From: an uncultured Prochlorococcus sp.
GTDB lineage: Bacteria > Cyanobacteriota > Cyanobacteriia > PCC-6307 > Cyanobiaceae
Length of the DNA stretch: 59,038 bases
Reading direction: 5' to 3'
Assembly: GCA_902615165.1 (NCBI GenBank)
Contig: CACMNZ010000004.1
Location: 1-59,038, forward strand
The notes under the pieces were generated by a model. It saw only the letters and a list, made by a program, of their open reading frames with translations, was not told the DNA's origin and did no database searches. This document shows, one piece after another, positions 44,735 to 53,096 of this stretch. The first letter of the stretch is position 1; every line of letters begins with the position of its first letter. The position numbers and the translations under genes are program-made.

Positions 44735-46120
44735 ATGGCTGAAGATCTAATTAATAATAAAGATATATATTTCCCCTCAAATTTAGGGACAAATGACAAA
44801 TTGATTACTCTTCTTAATAGAGCAAGCCAAACTCTTTGTGACTGGTTTTCTAAAGCTGATAAAAATGGTCCATTCCCTCTTGATGAGAATTTTAATTGTG
44901 TAATGCCTGCGGAAGATGGTAACTCTGAGGAAGATTTGTTTTCTGAGATTGAATCTCTTTTGAATAATTCATTTAATCCCGTTCATCCTGGCTCACTAGC
45001 TCACCTTGATCCCCCACCCTTAATTTTTTCTATTTTGGGAGATTTAATTGCTGCTGGTTTGAATAATAATCTTCTCGCTTACGAGTTATCACCAAGTGTA
45101 ACCTTGCTTGAGGAATCATTATGCAAATGGTTTGCCAAGAAAATAGGGTTTAATGACTTCTCAGGAGGTATTGCTGCTAGTGGAGGTACATTAAGTAATC
45201 TGAATGCACTTATTGCAGCTAGAAATAATGCTGGATTAGCTACGAATCCTAATTCTGTATTACTTGTTAGTGAAGATGCTCATTCTTCTTTCATTAAATG
45301 TATGAGAGTAATGGGTCTTGATACTAGGAATCTTGTCAGGATTAAAACTGATAATCAAGGTCGAATGGATATAAACGATCTTAGAAACTCTTTAGATAAA
45401 TGTTCAATAGAAAATAAAAAAATATTTGCTATTGTTGCAACTCTTGGGACAACTGTAAGAGGAGCAATTGATCCTATTAAAGAAATAAGTGAAATCTGTA
45501 AACAAAAAAATATATGGTTACATATTGATGGTTCAATTGGAGGGATTTTTGCTATAACTTCTATTCCAATAGAAGGTCTAAATAATATTAATCAGGCTGA
45601 TTCGATAACGATAAATCCACAAAAAATTATTGGCATTACAAAGACTTCATCTTTGTTATTGGTTTCAAATATGAGTACTTTAGAAAATACTTTTAATACT
45701 GGACTACCATATATATCATCTAAAAAAAATATTTTAAATAGAGGAGAAATAGGCATACAAGGTACAAGACCTGCAGAGGTTATCAAACTATGGCTTGGGT
45801 TACGTTTTTTAGGTCTCAAAGGAATAGAAAATATATTAAAATCATCAATTAAAAGAAAAGATTTTTTTGTAAAAAATATTAGCAAAAATAAATTTGATAT
45901 ATATTCAGGTCCTCTTCATATTGTTTCATTCTTACCAAATAAACTTGAGCCAAAAGACTCTGATGCATGGACTCAAACTAAACTAGATGAACTAATTAAC
46001 AATAATTTCATGCTTTCTAGACCAAAATTTAAAGGTAAATATTTTTTACGGGTTGTCATGGGAAATTACAATACAAAGGATTCTCATATTGAAGAACTTT
46101 TGAGACTTCTAGATGCTTAA
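44735..46120 (+). CDS. PLP-dependent group II decarboxylase (DABA/aromatic/glutamate decarboxylase fold)
   Basis: A 461-aa decarboxylase-fold enzyme. It shows FNPVHPGSLAHLDPPP near residues 80-95, SGGIAASGGTLSNLNALIAAR near 143-163, VATLGTTVRGAIDPI near 234-248, HIDGSIGG near 263-270 (Asp265 pairs with the PLP ring; the usual text is HVDAAYGG) and Lys297 in TINPQKIIG, where a TVDPHK-like context is usual. These two changes suggest a divergent subfamily. Diaminobutyrate or tyrosine decarboxylase annotations would be guesses; the substrate is unknown. It starts about 43 nt from the divergent tadA. Confidence 0.85.
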   Translation: MAEDLINNKDIYFPSNLGTNDKLITLLNRASQTLCDWFSKADKNGPFPLDENFNCVMPAEDGNSEEDLFSEIESLLNNSFNPVHPGSLAHLDPPPLIFSILGDLIAAGLNNNLLAYELSPSVTLLEESLCKWFAKKIGFNDFSGGIAASGGTLSNLNALIAARNNAGLATNPNSVLLVSEDAHSSFIKCMRVMGLDTRNLVRIKTDNQGRMDINDLRNSLDKCSIENKKIFAIVATLGTTVRGAIDPIKEISEICKQKNIWLHIDGSIGGIFAITSIPIEGLNNINQADSITINPQKIIGITKTSSLLLVSNMSTLENTFNTGLPYISSKKNILNRGEIGIQGTRPAEVIKLWLGLRFLGLKGIENILKSSIKRKDFFVKNISKNKFDIYSGPLHIVSFLPNKLEPKDSDAWTQTKLDELINNNFMLSRPKFKGKYFLRVVMGNYNTKDSHIEELLRLLDA

Positions 46121-46123
46121 TTA

Positions 46124-46261
46124 ATGAATATAGGAAGACCAAAAATTATTGCAATAGTAACAGGGTTTATCTCTATAGCTATTTGCATTGCTTATTTACT
46201 ATTAATAACTATCTTTGATTTCAGAACTTATTTAAATGATCAATTATCCAATATTAATTAG
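46124..46261 (+). CDS. 45-aa single-span membrane protein, unknown
   Basis: ATG 46124 to TAG 46259-46261. A basic N-terminus (MNIGRPK) precedes one membrane helix (IIAIVTGFISIAICIAYLLLITIF, about residues 8-31) and a short polar tail ending DQLSNIN. The positive-inside pattern and clean helix suggest a real gene. It follows the decarboxylase by 3 nt, so it is likely cotranscribed, and its end overlaps the convergent GTPase gene by 8 nt. Family not recognised. Confidence 0.62.
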   Translation: MNIGRPKIIAIVTGFISIAICIAYLLLITIFDFRTYLNDQLSNIN

Positions 46262-47753
46262 TAAATGGAGGCAAACTTTTATTTGATTTAAAATATTTCT
46301 TCATTTCAATTTTAGAAATAGCTTCTTTTACGAAATTATTTAAAATATCCTCTCTTTTACTTATTCTATAAATCTTATCTACTACTTCTTGAATTCCTCC
46401 ATCTCCCCAATCTTGACCATTTTTAAAATATTCAATCAAACTTAGTCCTACTATTCTTATTAACCAGCCTGCTGTAACTGATTGTATGGATTTAGATAGT
46501 ATTATTTTAGTCAAGCTTGTAGCTAATGCAGGAGAAAGAATGGCGAGACCACCTTTTAGTATTCCCTGTTTAGCCAATGCGCTTAGCAATGAAGTTGCCA
46601 AATCTTTTGCATCTTTTTTTGTAAGCTTTATTTCATATATTTTTGATAACTCCATTATCATTTGAAGGTTTACGGAGGTAGTAGTAAGAAAATCAACAGC
46701 TGGTAGTGGATTAACTAGTATTACTCCTCCTGTTATCCACATATATTTATTAATCACTTTATTTGACATTAAATATCTTTGTTCTTGTACGAAATTTTTA
46801 CTTTTTATACCTAACTTATTTGAGCGAAAAAGAATATTATCCGCCAATAACTCTTCACCATTATTATCGAGGGTTTCTATTATTTCTCTAAATAAACTTC
46901 CTACCTCTGGAACTAAATTTAAAGCATCTGATTTTGTATAGGGAGACTTTTGAGGGGCTGCAATTGTTTGAACGACTGAAATTTTATTTTTTCTAGAGGA
47001 TGTTATTGAAATTATATTTTCTTTGATAAGGTTATTTTCATCTCTAGACCTCAAATCACATTTATTTAGAACTATTATTATTTTTTTTCTTAATTTTAAT
47101 AATTCTTTAATTAAATAGTTTTCGTATTTATTTATGTCCTGATCTAACACAAAAAGAACTAAGTCAGAATTTGATGCTTGTATAATTGTTGCTTTTTCTC
47201 TTTCTTCTCCTAATTTAGATGGTTCGAATAAACCAGGAGTATCAACAATATTAATGTTTCTTTTTAAAATAGGTATACGAATTTTATAGCTCTTAATTTG
47301 CTTTGTTGTTCCTATTTTTGCTGAGGTTTGACCGACAATATTTTTCAATAAAGATCTTGCTATAGATGTTTTTCCTGAGGAACCCGCTCCAAAAAGAGTA
47401 ACTTTATAATCTCCTGTTTTTAATTGGTATTCTAGTTTATTTTTTTGGTAATTTAACAATTCAGCTTTTACTTTATCGCTGATTTTTTTGTTAATTTTTT
47501 CGACTCCATCCAAACTTATCTTGGCAGCACCATATGTATTTTTGAATGAAAGTGTATTTTTTTTATTTTTATATATTATTTTATAAACTATTTTTTTAAA
47601 TAATTTTTGATCAATATTATAAAAAGCATAAATAATTATAATTAAAAATAAAAGAGTATAAATATTTACTATTCTTACAAATATGGAAAATAAAATATAA
47701 AGAAATAATATCAATAGTACATACTTTATATACTTTATTTTCAAGTTATTCAT
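46254..47753 (-). CDS. Membrane-associated GTPase with C-terminal DUF697-like region
   Basis: About 499 aa from ATG 47753, which lies 1 nt after the lspA stop; the longer ATG at 47822 would overlap lspA by 68 nt. Two N-terminal membrane helices are followed by a GTPase domain with the P-loop LFGAGSSGKTSIARSLL, a switch region VDTPGLFEPSKLG and NKCD. A hydrophobic C-terminal part (GGVILVNPLPAVDFLTTTSVNLQMIMELSKIYEI split near residues 340-375) resembles DUF697/YcjF-type proteins. Role unknown, perhaps membrane remodelling or trafficking. Low G+C here reflects its Ile/Lys/Phe-rich content. Confidence 0.8.
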   Translation of the reverse strand: MNNLKIKYIKYVLLILFLYILFSIFVRIVNIYTLLFLIIIIYAFYNIDQKLFKKIVYKIIYKNKKNTLSFKNTYGAAKISLDGVEKINKKISDKVKAELLNYQKNKLEYQLKTGDYKVTLFGAGSSGKTSIARSLLKNIVGQTSAKIGTTKQIKSYKIRIPILKRNINIVDTPGLFEPSKLGEEREKATIIQASNSDLVLFVLDQDINKYENYLIKELLKLRKKIIIVLNKCDLRSRDENNLIKENIISITSSRKNKISVVQTIAAPQKSPYTKSDALNLVPEVGSLFREIIETLDNNGEELLADNILFRSNKLGIKSKNFVQEQRYLMSNKVINKYMWITGGVILVNPLPAVDFLTTTSVNLQMIMELSKIYEIKLTKKDAKDLATSLLSALAKQGILKGGLAILSPALATSLTKIILSKSIQSVTAGWLIRIVGLSLIEYFKNGQDWGDGGIQEVVDKIYRISKREDILNNFVKEAISKIEMKKYFKSNKSLPPFTN

Positions 47754-47754
47754 T

Positions 47755-48213
47755 TTATCGATTATTTTTAAAAATGTTATACAGTAAAATAATGAAACCA
47801 ATATTAATAGATATATCAGCAATATTAAAAACTGGAAAATTAATAAAATTTAAATTTATAAAATCGACTACAAAACCTCTATATATTCTATCTATACCAT
47901 TACCAATAGTTCCCCCAAGAATAAAGCTATAAGAATATAGATCTAATGAGTTTAAAGTATTCTTTTTAAATATCAAATAAATAAGTAGTATAGAAAAGAA
48001 AATACTTATTAAAGATAAAAATAATCTACTGCCACTAAATATGTTAAATGCTGCTCCGTAATTTTTTACAAAGTCTAATTTGAATAAAATAAAATCTTTA
48101 TTAATAAATAAATTTTTATTATAAAACATATAATATTTCGTAAATTGATCTACTAGAACCATAAAAATACTTAAAGATACAAAATATAATTTTGTTTTTA
48201 TATTAATAATCAT
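47755..48213 (-). CDS. lspA: Lipoprotein signal peptidase II
   Basis: Aspartyl protease that cleaves the signal peptide of diacylated prolipoproteins in the membrane. The 152-aa protein has four hydrophobic helices, the motif LVDQFTKYYMF near residues 20-30, VKNYGAAFNIFSG near 49-61, and the catalytic Asp pair in IGNGIDRIYRGFVVDFIN and FNIADISINIG. The start overlaps the bioY stop by 1 nt, and the GTPase gene begins 1 nt after its own stop, giving a tight bioY-lspA-GTPase unit. Confidence 0.92.
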   Translation of the reverse strand: MIINIKTKLYFVSLSIFMVLVDQFTKYYMFYNKNLFINKDFILFKLDFVKNYGAAFNIFSGSRLFLSLISIFFSILLIYLIFKKNTLNSLDLYSYSFILGGTIGNGIDRIYRGFVVDFINLNFINFPVFNIADISINIGFIILLYNIFKNNR

Positions 48214-48782
48214 TATTTGCTACGTTTAAAACTTTCTATAGGTTTAATAATTAATAAAAGTGGAAAAAGGATTAAAAAATGATATCCAATTTTACCTAAT
48301 GAGTATTTACCTAAATTATATAAAAATAAATTGTATTGACTGTAGAATATAATTTGTATGAAGTTATAAAATATTCCAGTTAAATGCATAGCACTTATTG
48401 CTATAAATCCGTTTTTTAAAAAGTTTATACCGTTTATTTTATTTTTATTATTTAAATTATCAATTATTTTGATTAATGGATATAAACCTAATAAATAGCC
48501 AAAATTAGGAGTGAGCAAATATCCTAATGAACCTCCTTGATGAAAGACAGGAAGTATAAATAACCCAAAAATTATATATATAGAAAATGCTCTGAAAACA
48601 ACTTTTTTATTGAATATAAGAGTTAATATAATTATGGTTGGAATTTGCCATGTGATAGGTAACTCAAAGTTATTACTAGATTTATAGATAAAAGGTAGTG
48701 GAATATATACAGGTAACATTGATGTTATTACTATTGATTGAAAACTCACCAGTATCTCAATTAATTTATAAAAATTGAGCAT
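48213..48782 (-). CDS. bioY: BioY biotin-transport S component
   Basis: Membrane S component of an ECF-type biotin importer. The 189-aa protein has about six helices and the family landmarks MLPVYIPLPF near residues 20-29 and GGSLGYLLTPNFGYLLGLYPL near 82-102, where the glycine-rich loop forms part of the biotin site. No bioM or bioN (EcfA/EcfT) gene is adjacent; BioY can act alone or with a shared energising module. It is followed by lspA, an order seen in several cyanobacteria. Confidence 0.85.
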   Translation of the reverse strand: MLNFYKLIEILVSFQSIVITSMLPVYIPLPFIYKSSNNFELPITWQIPTIIILTLIFNKKVVFRAFSIYIIFGLFILPVFHQGGSLGYLLTPNFGYLLGLYPLIKIIDNLNNKNKINGINFLKNGFIAISAMHLTGIFYNFIQIIFYSQYNLFLYNLGKYSLGKIGYHFLILFPLLLIIKPIESFKRSK

Positions 48783-48797
48783 TATTATAAATTCTAT

Positions 48798-50030
48798 TTA
48801 TAAACTTCTCAATGCAACAATTGGATCTAATTTAGAAGCTCTTTTTGCGGGTAAAACGCCAAAGATTAAACCTATTGATCCTGAAATGATCATGGTGGAA
48901 AAAGTAGTTGTAATTCCTACTGATGCAGGAAGGGGTGTTATCAGAGATAAAAGAAAAACACCTGATAATCCTGTTGTTGTTCCAATTAATCCGCCAATTG
49001 TAGATAAAATCAATGCCTCAATCAAAAATTGAATTAATATATCTGACTGTTTAGCTCCTATTGCTTTTCTAAGTCCAATTTCTTCAGTCCTTTCACTTAC
49101 AGAAACAAGCATAATATTCATGATTCCTATGCCTCCAACCACTAAAGATACTGCCCCAATACCAGCCAATAAAAACGTTAGCCCACTTGTTATGTTGGTT
49201 ACTATATTTAAGGCATCTTCTTGTGATCTAACCGCAAAGTCATCATCTCTGATTATTTTATGTCTTTGCCTTAATAAGTTAGTAATCTGAAATTTGGCGG
49301 CACTAGTTGCATTTTTATTTATAGCTTCAACACTAATGAAGCTTAAACTTACTCCATATGTTGGGTCCTTCCCTGTAATCCTATTGACCATGGTGGTTAA
49401 TGGAATATAAGCATTTTTGTCTTGATTACTTCCAAATACAGCACCTTTTGGTTTTAATATTCCAATAATTTCATAAGTATGATCTTTAATTCTGATCTTT
49501 TCCCCAAGTGATGAAGAATTATCTTTGAAAAATTCGTCTTTAAGATCAGGACCTATTACTACATAACTTCTTGCACTATTAATATCACTCTTAGATATAA
49601 ATCTTCCCTTATCAACTTCAAAGCTTCTTACTTCAAGAAATTCAGGAGTAACCCCTGCAATTGATATATTTAGACTTTTAGAATTTGACTGTACTATTTC
49701 GTTAGCAGAAATTTGTGGTGCAACTTTTTTAACTGTTGGGACTTGATTACTTATTGCTAGTGCATCCTCTAAAACAAGATTTTTAGGAAATGAAATACCT
49801 CTTCTTCTGGTGTCGTTATTTCCAGGAACTATGAATAAAACATTTGCACCTAAATTACTTAATTGGTTTTTAGCTAATGTTTGAGCACCTCTTCCAAGCC
49901 CAACAAGTGTAATAACTGATGCATTTCCTATAATTATTCCCAGCATTGTTAACGAACTTCTCAATTTGTTCGAAACTAAAGTTTTTGTAGCCATGCCTAG
50001 GGCTTCTTTTATTGAGATATTCCTAGACAT
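48798..50030 (-). CDS. MacB-like ABC transporter permease (FtsX superfamily)
   Basis: A 410-aa permease with the MacB topology. Residues 1-45 hold a cytoplasmic segment and the first helix (MATKTLVSNKLRSSLTMLGIIIGNASVI), about 50-285 form a periplasmic MacB_PCD domain, and three C-terminal helices end with VVGGIGIMNIMLVSVSERTEEIGLRKAIGA and GVLPAKRASKLDPIVAL. The ATPase partner is not adjacent. Substrate unknown; relatives export macrolides, lipoproteins or peptides. It overlaps pyk by 8 nt on the same strand. Confidence 0.88.
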   Translation of the reverse strand: MSRNISIKEALGMATKTLVSNKLRSSLTMLGIIIGNASVITLVGLGRGAQTLAKNQLSNLGANVLFIVPGNNDTRRRGISFPKNLVLEDALAISNQVPTVKKVAPQISANEIVQSNSKSLNISIAGVTPEFLEVRSFEVDKGRFISKSDINSARSYVVIGPDLKDEFFKDNSSSLGEKIRIKDHTYEIIGILKPKGAVFGSNQDKNAYIPLTTMVNRITGKDPTYGVSLSFISVEAINKNATSAAKFQITNLLRQRHKIIRDDDFAVRSQEDALNIVTNITSGLTFLLAGIGAVSLVVGGIGIMNIMLVSVSERTEEIGLRKAIGAKQSDILIQFLIEALILSTIGGLIGTTTGLSGVFLLSLITPLPASVGITTTFSTMIISGSIGLIFGVLPAKRASKLDPIVALRSL

Positions 50031-51813
50031 ATTTATATTTATCTATTGCATCATCATCTTCAATTTGCCCCATATAAATAACTCCTTCATTAAGCTGTAG
50101 TGTAATAAGGTCGCCATTACTAATTTGATGATTATCTATATTTTCTAAATTACAAATTGTAGAAATTTTTTTATTATTTTTGTTAAACATTGCATATACA
50201 TCATTTACATTTTGGTTCGTAACAATTCCCGCAATATTTTTACTCAGTGGAATATTCTGCATCAATTCCTCTGGAACAATTAATATTTCTCCTGGACAAA
50301 TTAAAGACATATCAAGATTATTTTTTATTATTCTTGCTTTACCGGTAACACCGATCTCCCCTATTGAAATTCCTCTAGATATTATCTTTCTTACTAAACC
50401 TACTTTTATTAAATCTGTAGAGCCACTAATACCAGTTAGTGTGCCTGCAGTTTGAACTACTAAATCTCCTTGATTTAGGATCCCCATCTCCTGAGCAATT
50501 TGCATAGCTAGACTAAAAGTCTTTGCTGTTCTTTCATCATTTTTAACTACTATGGGAGTAACACCCCAAACTAATTGCAATCTTCTTGCGACACTTCTCT
50601 CTGTAGTAGTTGCCAAAATTGGTGTTGGTGGTCTGAATTTACTTACATTTCGAGCCGTAGAACCTGATTTTGTTAAGGGGATTATAGCTCCTGCATCAAG
50701 TTGTCTAGCTATATTACTTACTGCTGCACTAATAGCATTTGGGATCGTACTAGGTAAGTGACTCTCAATTGCTTTTAGTGGGTAATCCCTTTCAATTCTT
50801 CTTGCTATAGTTGCCATCGTTTCTACTGCCTCTACAGGATAATCGCCAACTGCAGTTTCGTTTGAAAGCATTACTGCATCTGTTCCATCAAGAATTGCAT
50901 TTGCAACATCACTGACTTCGGCCCTAGTAGGTCTTGGATTCGAAGCCATAGAATCAAGCATTTGAGTTGCTGTAATTATTGGTATACCTAATGAATTAGC
51001 TTTCCTTATTAGTTCCTTTTGTAAAAGAGGAACTTCTTCCGCAGGCATTTCTACTCCCAAATCACCTCTTGCAACCATAACCCCATCACATAAGGGTAAA
51101 ACTGTATCAATTTGATCAATTGCTTCAAATTTCTCTATTTTTGCAACTACGGGGGTTGAATGGCCATTTTTGTTGATTAGATTTTTTATCTCGTTTATAT
51201 CCGATGGATTTCTTACGAAACTTAGTGCTATCCAATCAACTCCCTCAGATAATCCAAATTTTAAATCCTCTTTATCTTTTTCTGTTAATGCTTTTACTGA
51301 TAATTGAACATCTGGGAAATTAACACCTTTGTTATTTGAAAGAACCCCTCCTACAGTTACAAGACACTTCAAATGATTAGCTTTTATATCTACTTTTTCT
51401 ACAATCATTTCTATTTTGCCATCATCTAATAATATTCTTTTCCCCTCGCTAACTTCTTCAGAAAGTTTGTCGTAAGTTACATTTGCGATAGTATTTGTGC
51501 ATTCGACTTTATTCGATGTAAGTGTGAATTTATCACCCTTTTTAACTTTTACTGGACCATCTTTAAAGCGCCCTAATCTTATTTTAGGTCCCTGAAGATC
51601 TTGCAATATTCCAATATCTATATCTAACTTTTTGGATACTTCTCTTATAGTTTTTATTCTCTCAGCATGATCTTTATGATCTCCATGAGAGAAATTTAAC
51701 CTGAATGTTGTTACTCCAGCTTTAATTAAATCTGTAATTATTTCTTCAGATTGAGTCGCAGGACCAATAGTAGCTACTATTTTTGTTCTTCTTTTTAAAT
51801 CAATATTCGACAT
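50023..51813 (-). CDS. pyk: Pyruvate kinase with extra C-terminal domain
   Basis: Last glycolytic enzyme, phosphoenolpyruvate to pyruvate with ATP formation. The 596-aa protein has RTKIVATIGPATQS at the N-terminus, RLNFSHGDHKDH near residues 38-49, the active-site MVARGDLGVEMPAEEVPLLQKELI and DAVMLSNETAVGDYPVEAV. Beyond the usual ~470 residues is an additional PEP-utilising-like domain (about 475-590, VTGKARIIKNNLDMS...GIVTNQN), as in Geobacillus-type pyruvate kinases. The MacB-like gene overlaps its end. Confidence 0.97.
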   Translation of the reverse strand: MSNIDLKRRTKIVATIGPATQSEEIITDLIKAGVTTFRLNFSHGDHKDHAERIKTIREVSKKLDIDIGILQDLQGPKIRLGRFKDGPVKVKKGDKFTLTSNKVECTNTIANVTYDKLSEEVSEGKRILLDDGKIEMIVEKVDIKANHLKCLVTVGGVLSNNKGVNFPDVQLSVKALTEKDKEDLKFGLSEGVDWIALSFVRNPSDINEIKNLINKNGHSTPVVAKIEKFEAIDQIDTVLPLCDGVMVARGDLGVEMPAEEVPLLQKELIRKANSLGIPIITATQMLDSMASNPRPTRAEVSDVANAILDGTDAVMLSNETAVGDYPVEAVETMATIARRIERDYPLKAIESHLPSTIPNAISAAVSNIARQLDAGAIIPLTKSGSTARNVSKFRPPTPILATTTERSVARRLQLVWGVTPIVVKNDERTAKTFSLAMQIAQEMGILNQGDLVVQTAGTLTGISGSTDLIKVGLVRKIISRGISIGEIGVTGKARIIKNNLDMSLICPGEILIVPEELMQNIPLSKNIAGIVTNQNVNDVYAMFNKNNKKISTICNLENIDNHQISNGDLITLQLNEGVIYMGQIEDDDAIDKYKYV

Positions 51814-51874
51814 ATATAGATAATATTGCTAGATATAAATAAATTTACCATACCCAAAGTTAGTTATTTAAGTC

Positions 51875-52204
51875 ATGGATTTTAAAACTTATCAGAAAAA
51901 AGCTAGAGAAACAGCACAATATCCAGATTTGGGTTCAAATAATATTTACCCACTTCTTGGTTTAGTGGGAGAGGCTGGTGAGGTGGCAGAAAAAGTAAAA
52001 AAAGTTATAAGAGATAAAAATGGAATATTTGATAATGAATCAAAATTAGGAATTAAAAAGGAGTTAGGAGATGTATTGTGGTACATATCAAATCTTTGTA
52101 CAGAATTAAATTTTAATTTAGAGGATGTGGCATTACAAAACCTTGAAAAATTAAAATTAAGAGCTGCTAGAGGAAAGATAAGCGGTTCTGGTGATGATAG
52201 GTAG
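51875..52204 (+). CDS. MazG-like nucleotide pyrophosphohydrolase
   Basis: A 109-aa all-alpha NTP pyrophosphohydrolase, probably cleaning non-canonical or excess nucleotides. It has LGLVGEAGEVAEKVKK near residues 28-43 (the ExxE motif) and KKELGDVLWYISNLC near 65-79 (ExxD). It is a single MazG domain, half the length of E. coli MazG. It is divergent from pyk and convergent with yggT, 2 nt apart at their ends. Confidence 0.87.
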   Translation: MDFKTYQKKARETAQYPDLGSNNIYPLLGLVGEAGEVAEKVKKVIRDKNGIFDNESKLGIKKELGDVLWYISNLCTELNFNLEDVALQNLEKLKLRAARGKISGSGDDR

Positions 52205-52206
52205 AT

Positions 52207-52485
52207 TTAGCTATATCCTAAGCTTGCATACTGGAGATTTGTAATTAAGTTTTGAATAACGTTTAAAAGTAAAAAAGCTAATAAAGATGAAATATCAAAT
52301 CCACCTATTGGAGGAATTATTCCTCTAAAAATGTTTAAATAAGGATCTGTGATTGAAGTTAATGCAGATAAAACACCGTTACTCCAATCAATGCCTGGAA
52401 ACCATGTAAGTAAAATTCTTATTATCAATATGAAAGAATAAATTGATAAAGTTTGCCCCAGAACTGCAAAAATCTCAGATAACAT
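52207..52485 (-). CDS. YggT family (Ycf19-like) membrane protein
   Basis: A 92-aa protein with two hydrophobic helices and the family motif ILLTWFPGIDW near residues 25-35 followed by DPYLNIFRGIIPPIGGFDISSLLAF near 48-72. Relatives in cyanobacteria and plastids affect nucleoid or thylakoid organisation, but the biochemical role is not established. It follows scpB by 38 nt on the minus strand. Confidence 0.87.
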   Translation of the reverse strand: MLSEIFAVLGQTLSIYSFILIIRILLTWFPGIDWSNGVLSALTSITDPYLNIFRGIIPPIGGFDISSLLAFLLLNVIQNLITNLQYASLGYS

Positions 52486-52523
52486 GATCTTTTACTAATT
52501 TAATATATCTTAGCATTTACTTA

Positions 52524-53066
52524 TTATTGCTGCTTATTGCTACCGCTTCCAATATTTGAGAGATATTCATTACTTACAGCAAAAGTTTGAAAAAACTTTT
52601 CTGATAATGATAGCCAATATGATCTACCATCTTTTTGCTTTCGTTTGACGATGAATTTCTTTTCTAATAATTCTTTTATATGATCATAAGCACCTGAACC
52701 TCGAAGAAGTATAAGATCCGATTGCAGGATCTTTTTTTTGATCGCAATAGTTGCCAATGTCCTTAATTCGGATGTTTTCAAATCAGAAGGAAGTAAATCA
52801 TCGACGAATTCATTGAGACTAGATTTTAGTTCGAGAGAAAAACTGTTATTAACTGCATTTAATTCAATAGCTGAGTTCGGATTAGAGTATTTATTTTTTA
52901 GATCTTTAATTGCATCATTTATTGAATTTATATCAGAATTAGTAATTTCTGAAAGATCCTTTTTTGTTATTGGTCTGCCTTTTAAATATAGAACAGCTTC
53001 AACTTTAGTAACTAGATCTATATCAGATATTGGCGTGGTATTTAGATCAGATTGATTGATTTGAAT
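52524..53066 (-). CDS. scpB: Segregation and condensation protein B, non-canonical start
   Basis: Winged-helix protein that joins SMC-ScpA in chromosome condensation. The frame is open from the TAA at 53091-53093 down to the stop at 52524. A complete ScpB follows: LVTKVEAVLYLKGRPITKKD starts the first winged helix, SAIELNAVNNSFSLELK the wing, then LPSDLKTSELRTLATIAI, LRGSGAYDHIKELLEKKFI and GRSYWLSLSEKFF. The first ATG/GTG/TTG (TTG 52781) lies in the middle of this, so it cannot be the true start. Candidate starts are ATT at 53066 (AGGAAAG about 9 nt before it) and ATT 53075. ilvA ends just upstream at 53097. Confidence 0.85.
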   Translation of the reverse strand: MQINQSDLNTTPISDIDLVTKVEAVLYLKGRPITKKDLSEITNSDINSINDAIKDLKNKYSNPNSAIELNAVNNSFSLELKSSLNEFVDDLLPSDLKTSELRTLATIAIKKKILQSDLILLRGSGAYDHIKELLEKKFIVKRKQKDGRSYWLSLSEKFFQTFAVSNEYLSNIGSGSNKQQ

Positions 53067-53096
53067 TACCGAAATCTTTCCTAATTTACCTTAAAT

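Noticed and set aside
47754..47822. Longer start of the GTPase gene overlapping lspA
   Set aside because: It would overlap lspA by 68 nt; ATG 47753 gives 1-nt spacing and keeps both membrane helices.
52524..52781. scpB as an 85-aa truncated gene or frameshifted pseudogene
   Set aside because: Translation continues in the same frame upstream with the missing winged-helix domain; only a standard start codon is absent, not the reading frame.
52738..53055. 105-codon plus-strand frame over scpB
   Set aside because: It is antisense to the clear ScpB sequence; the ScpB frame carries all recognisable motifs.
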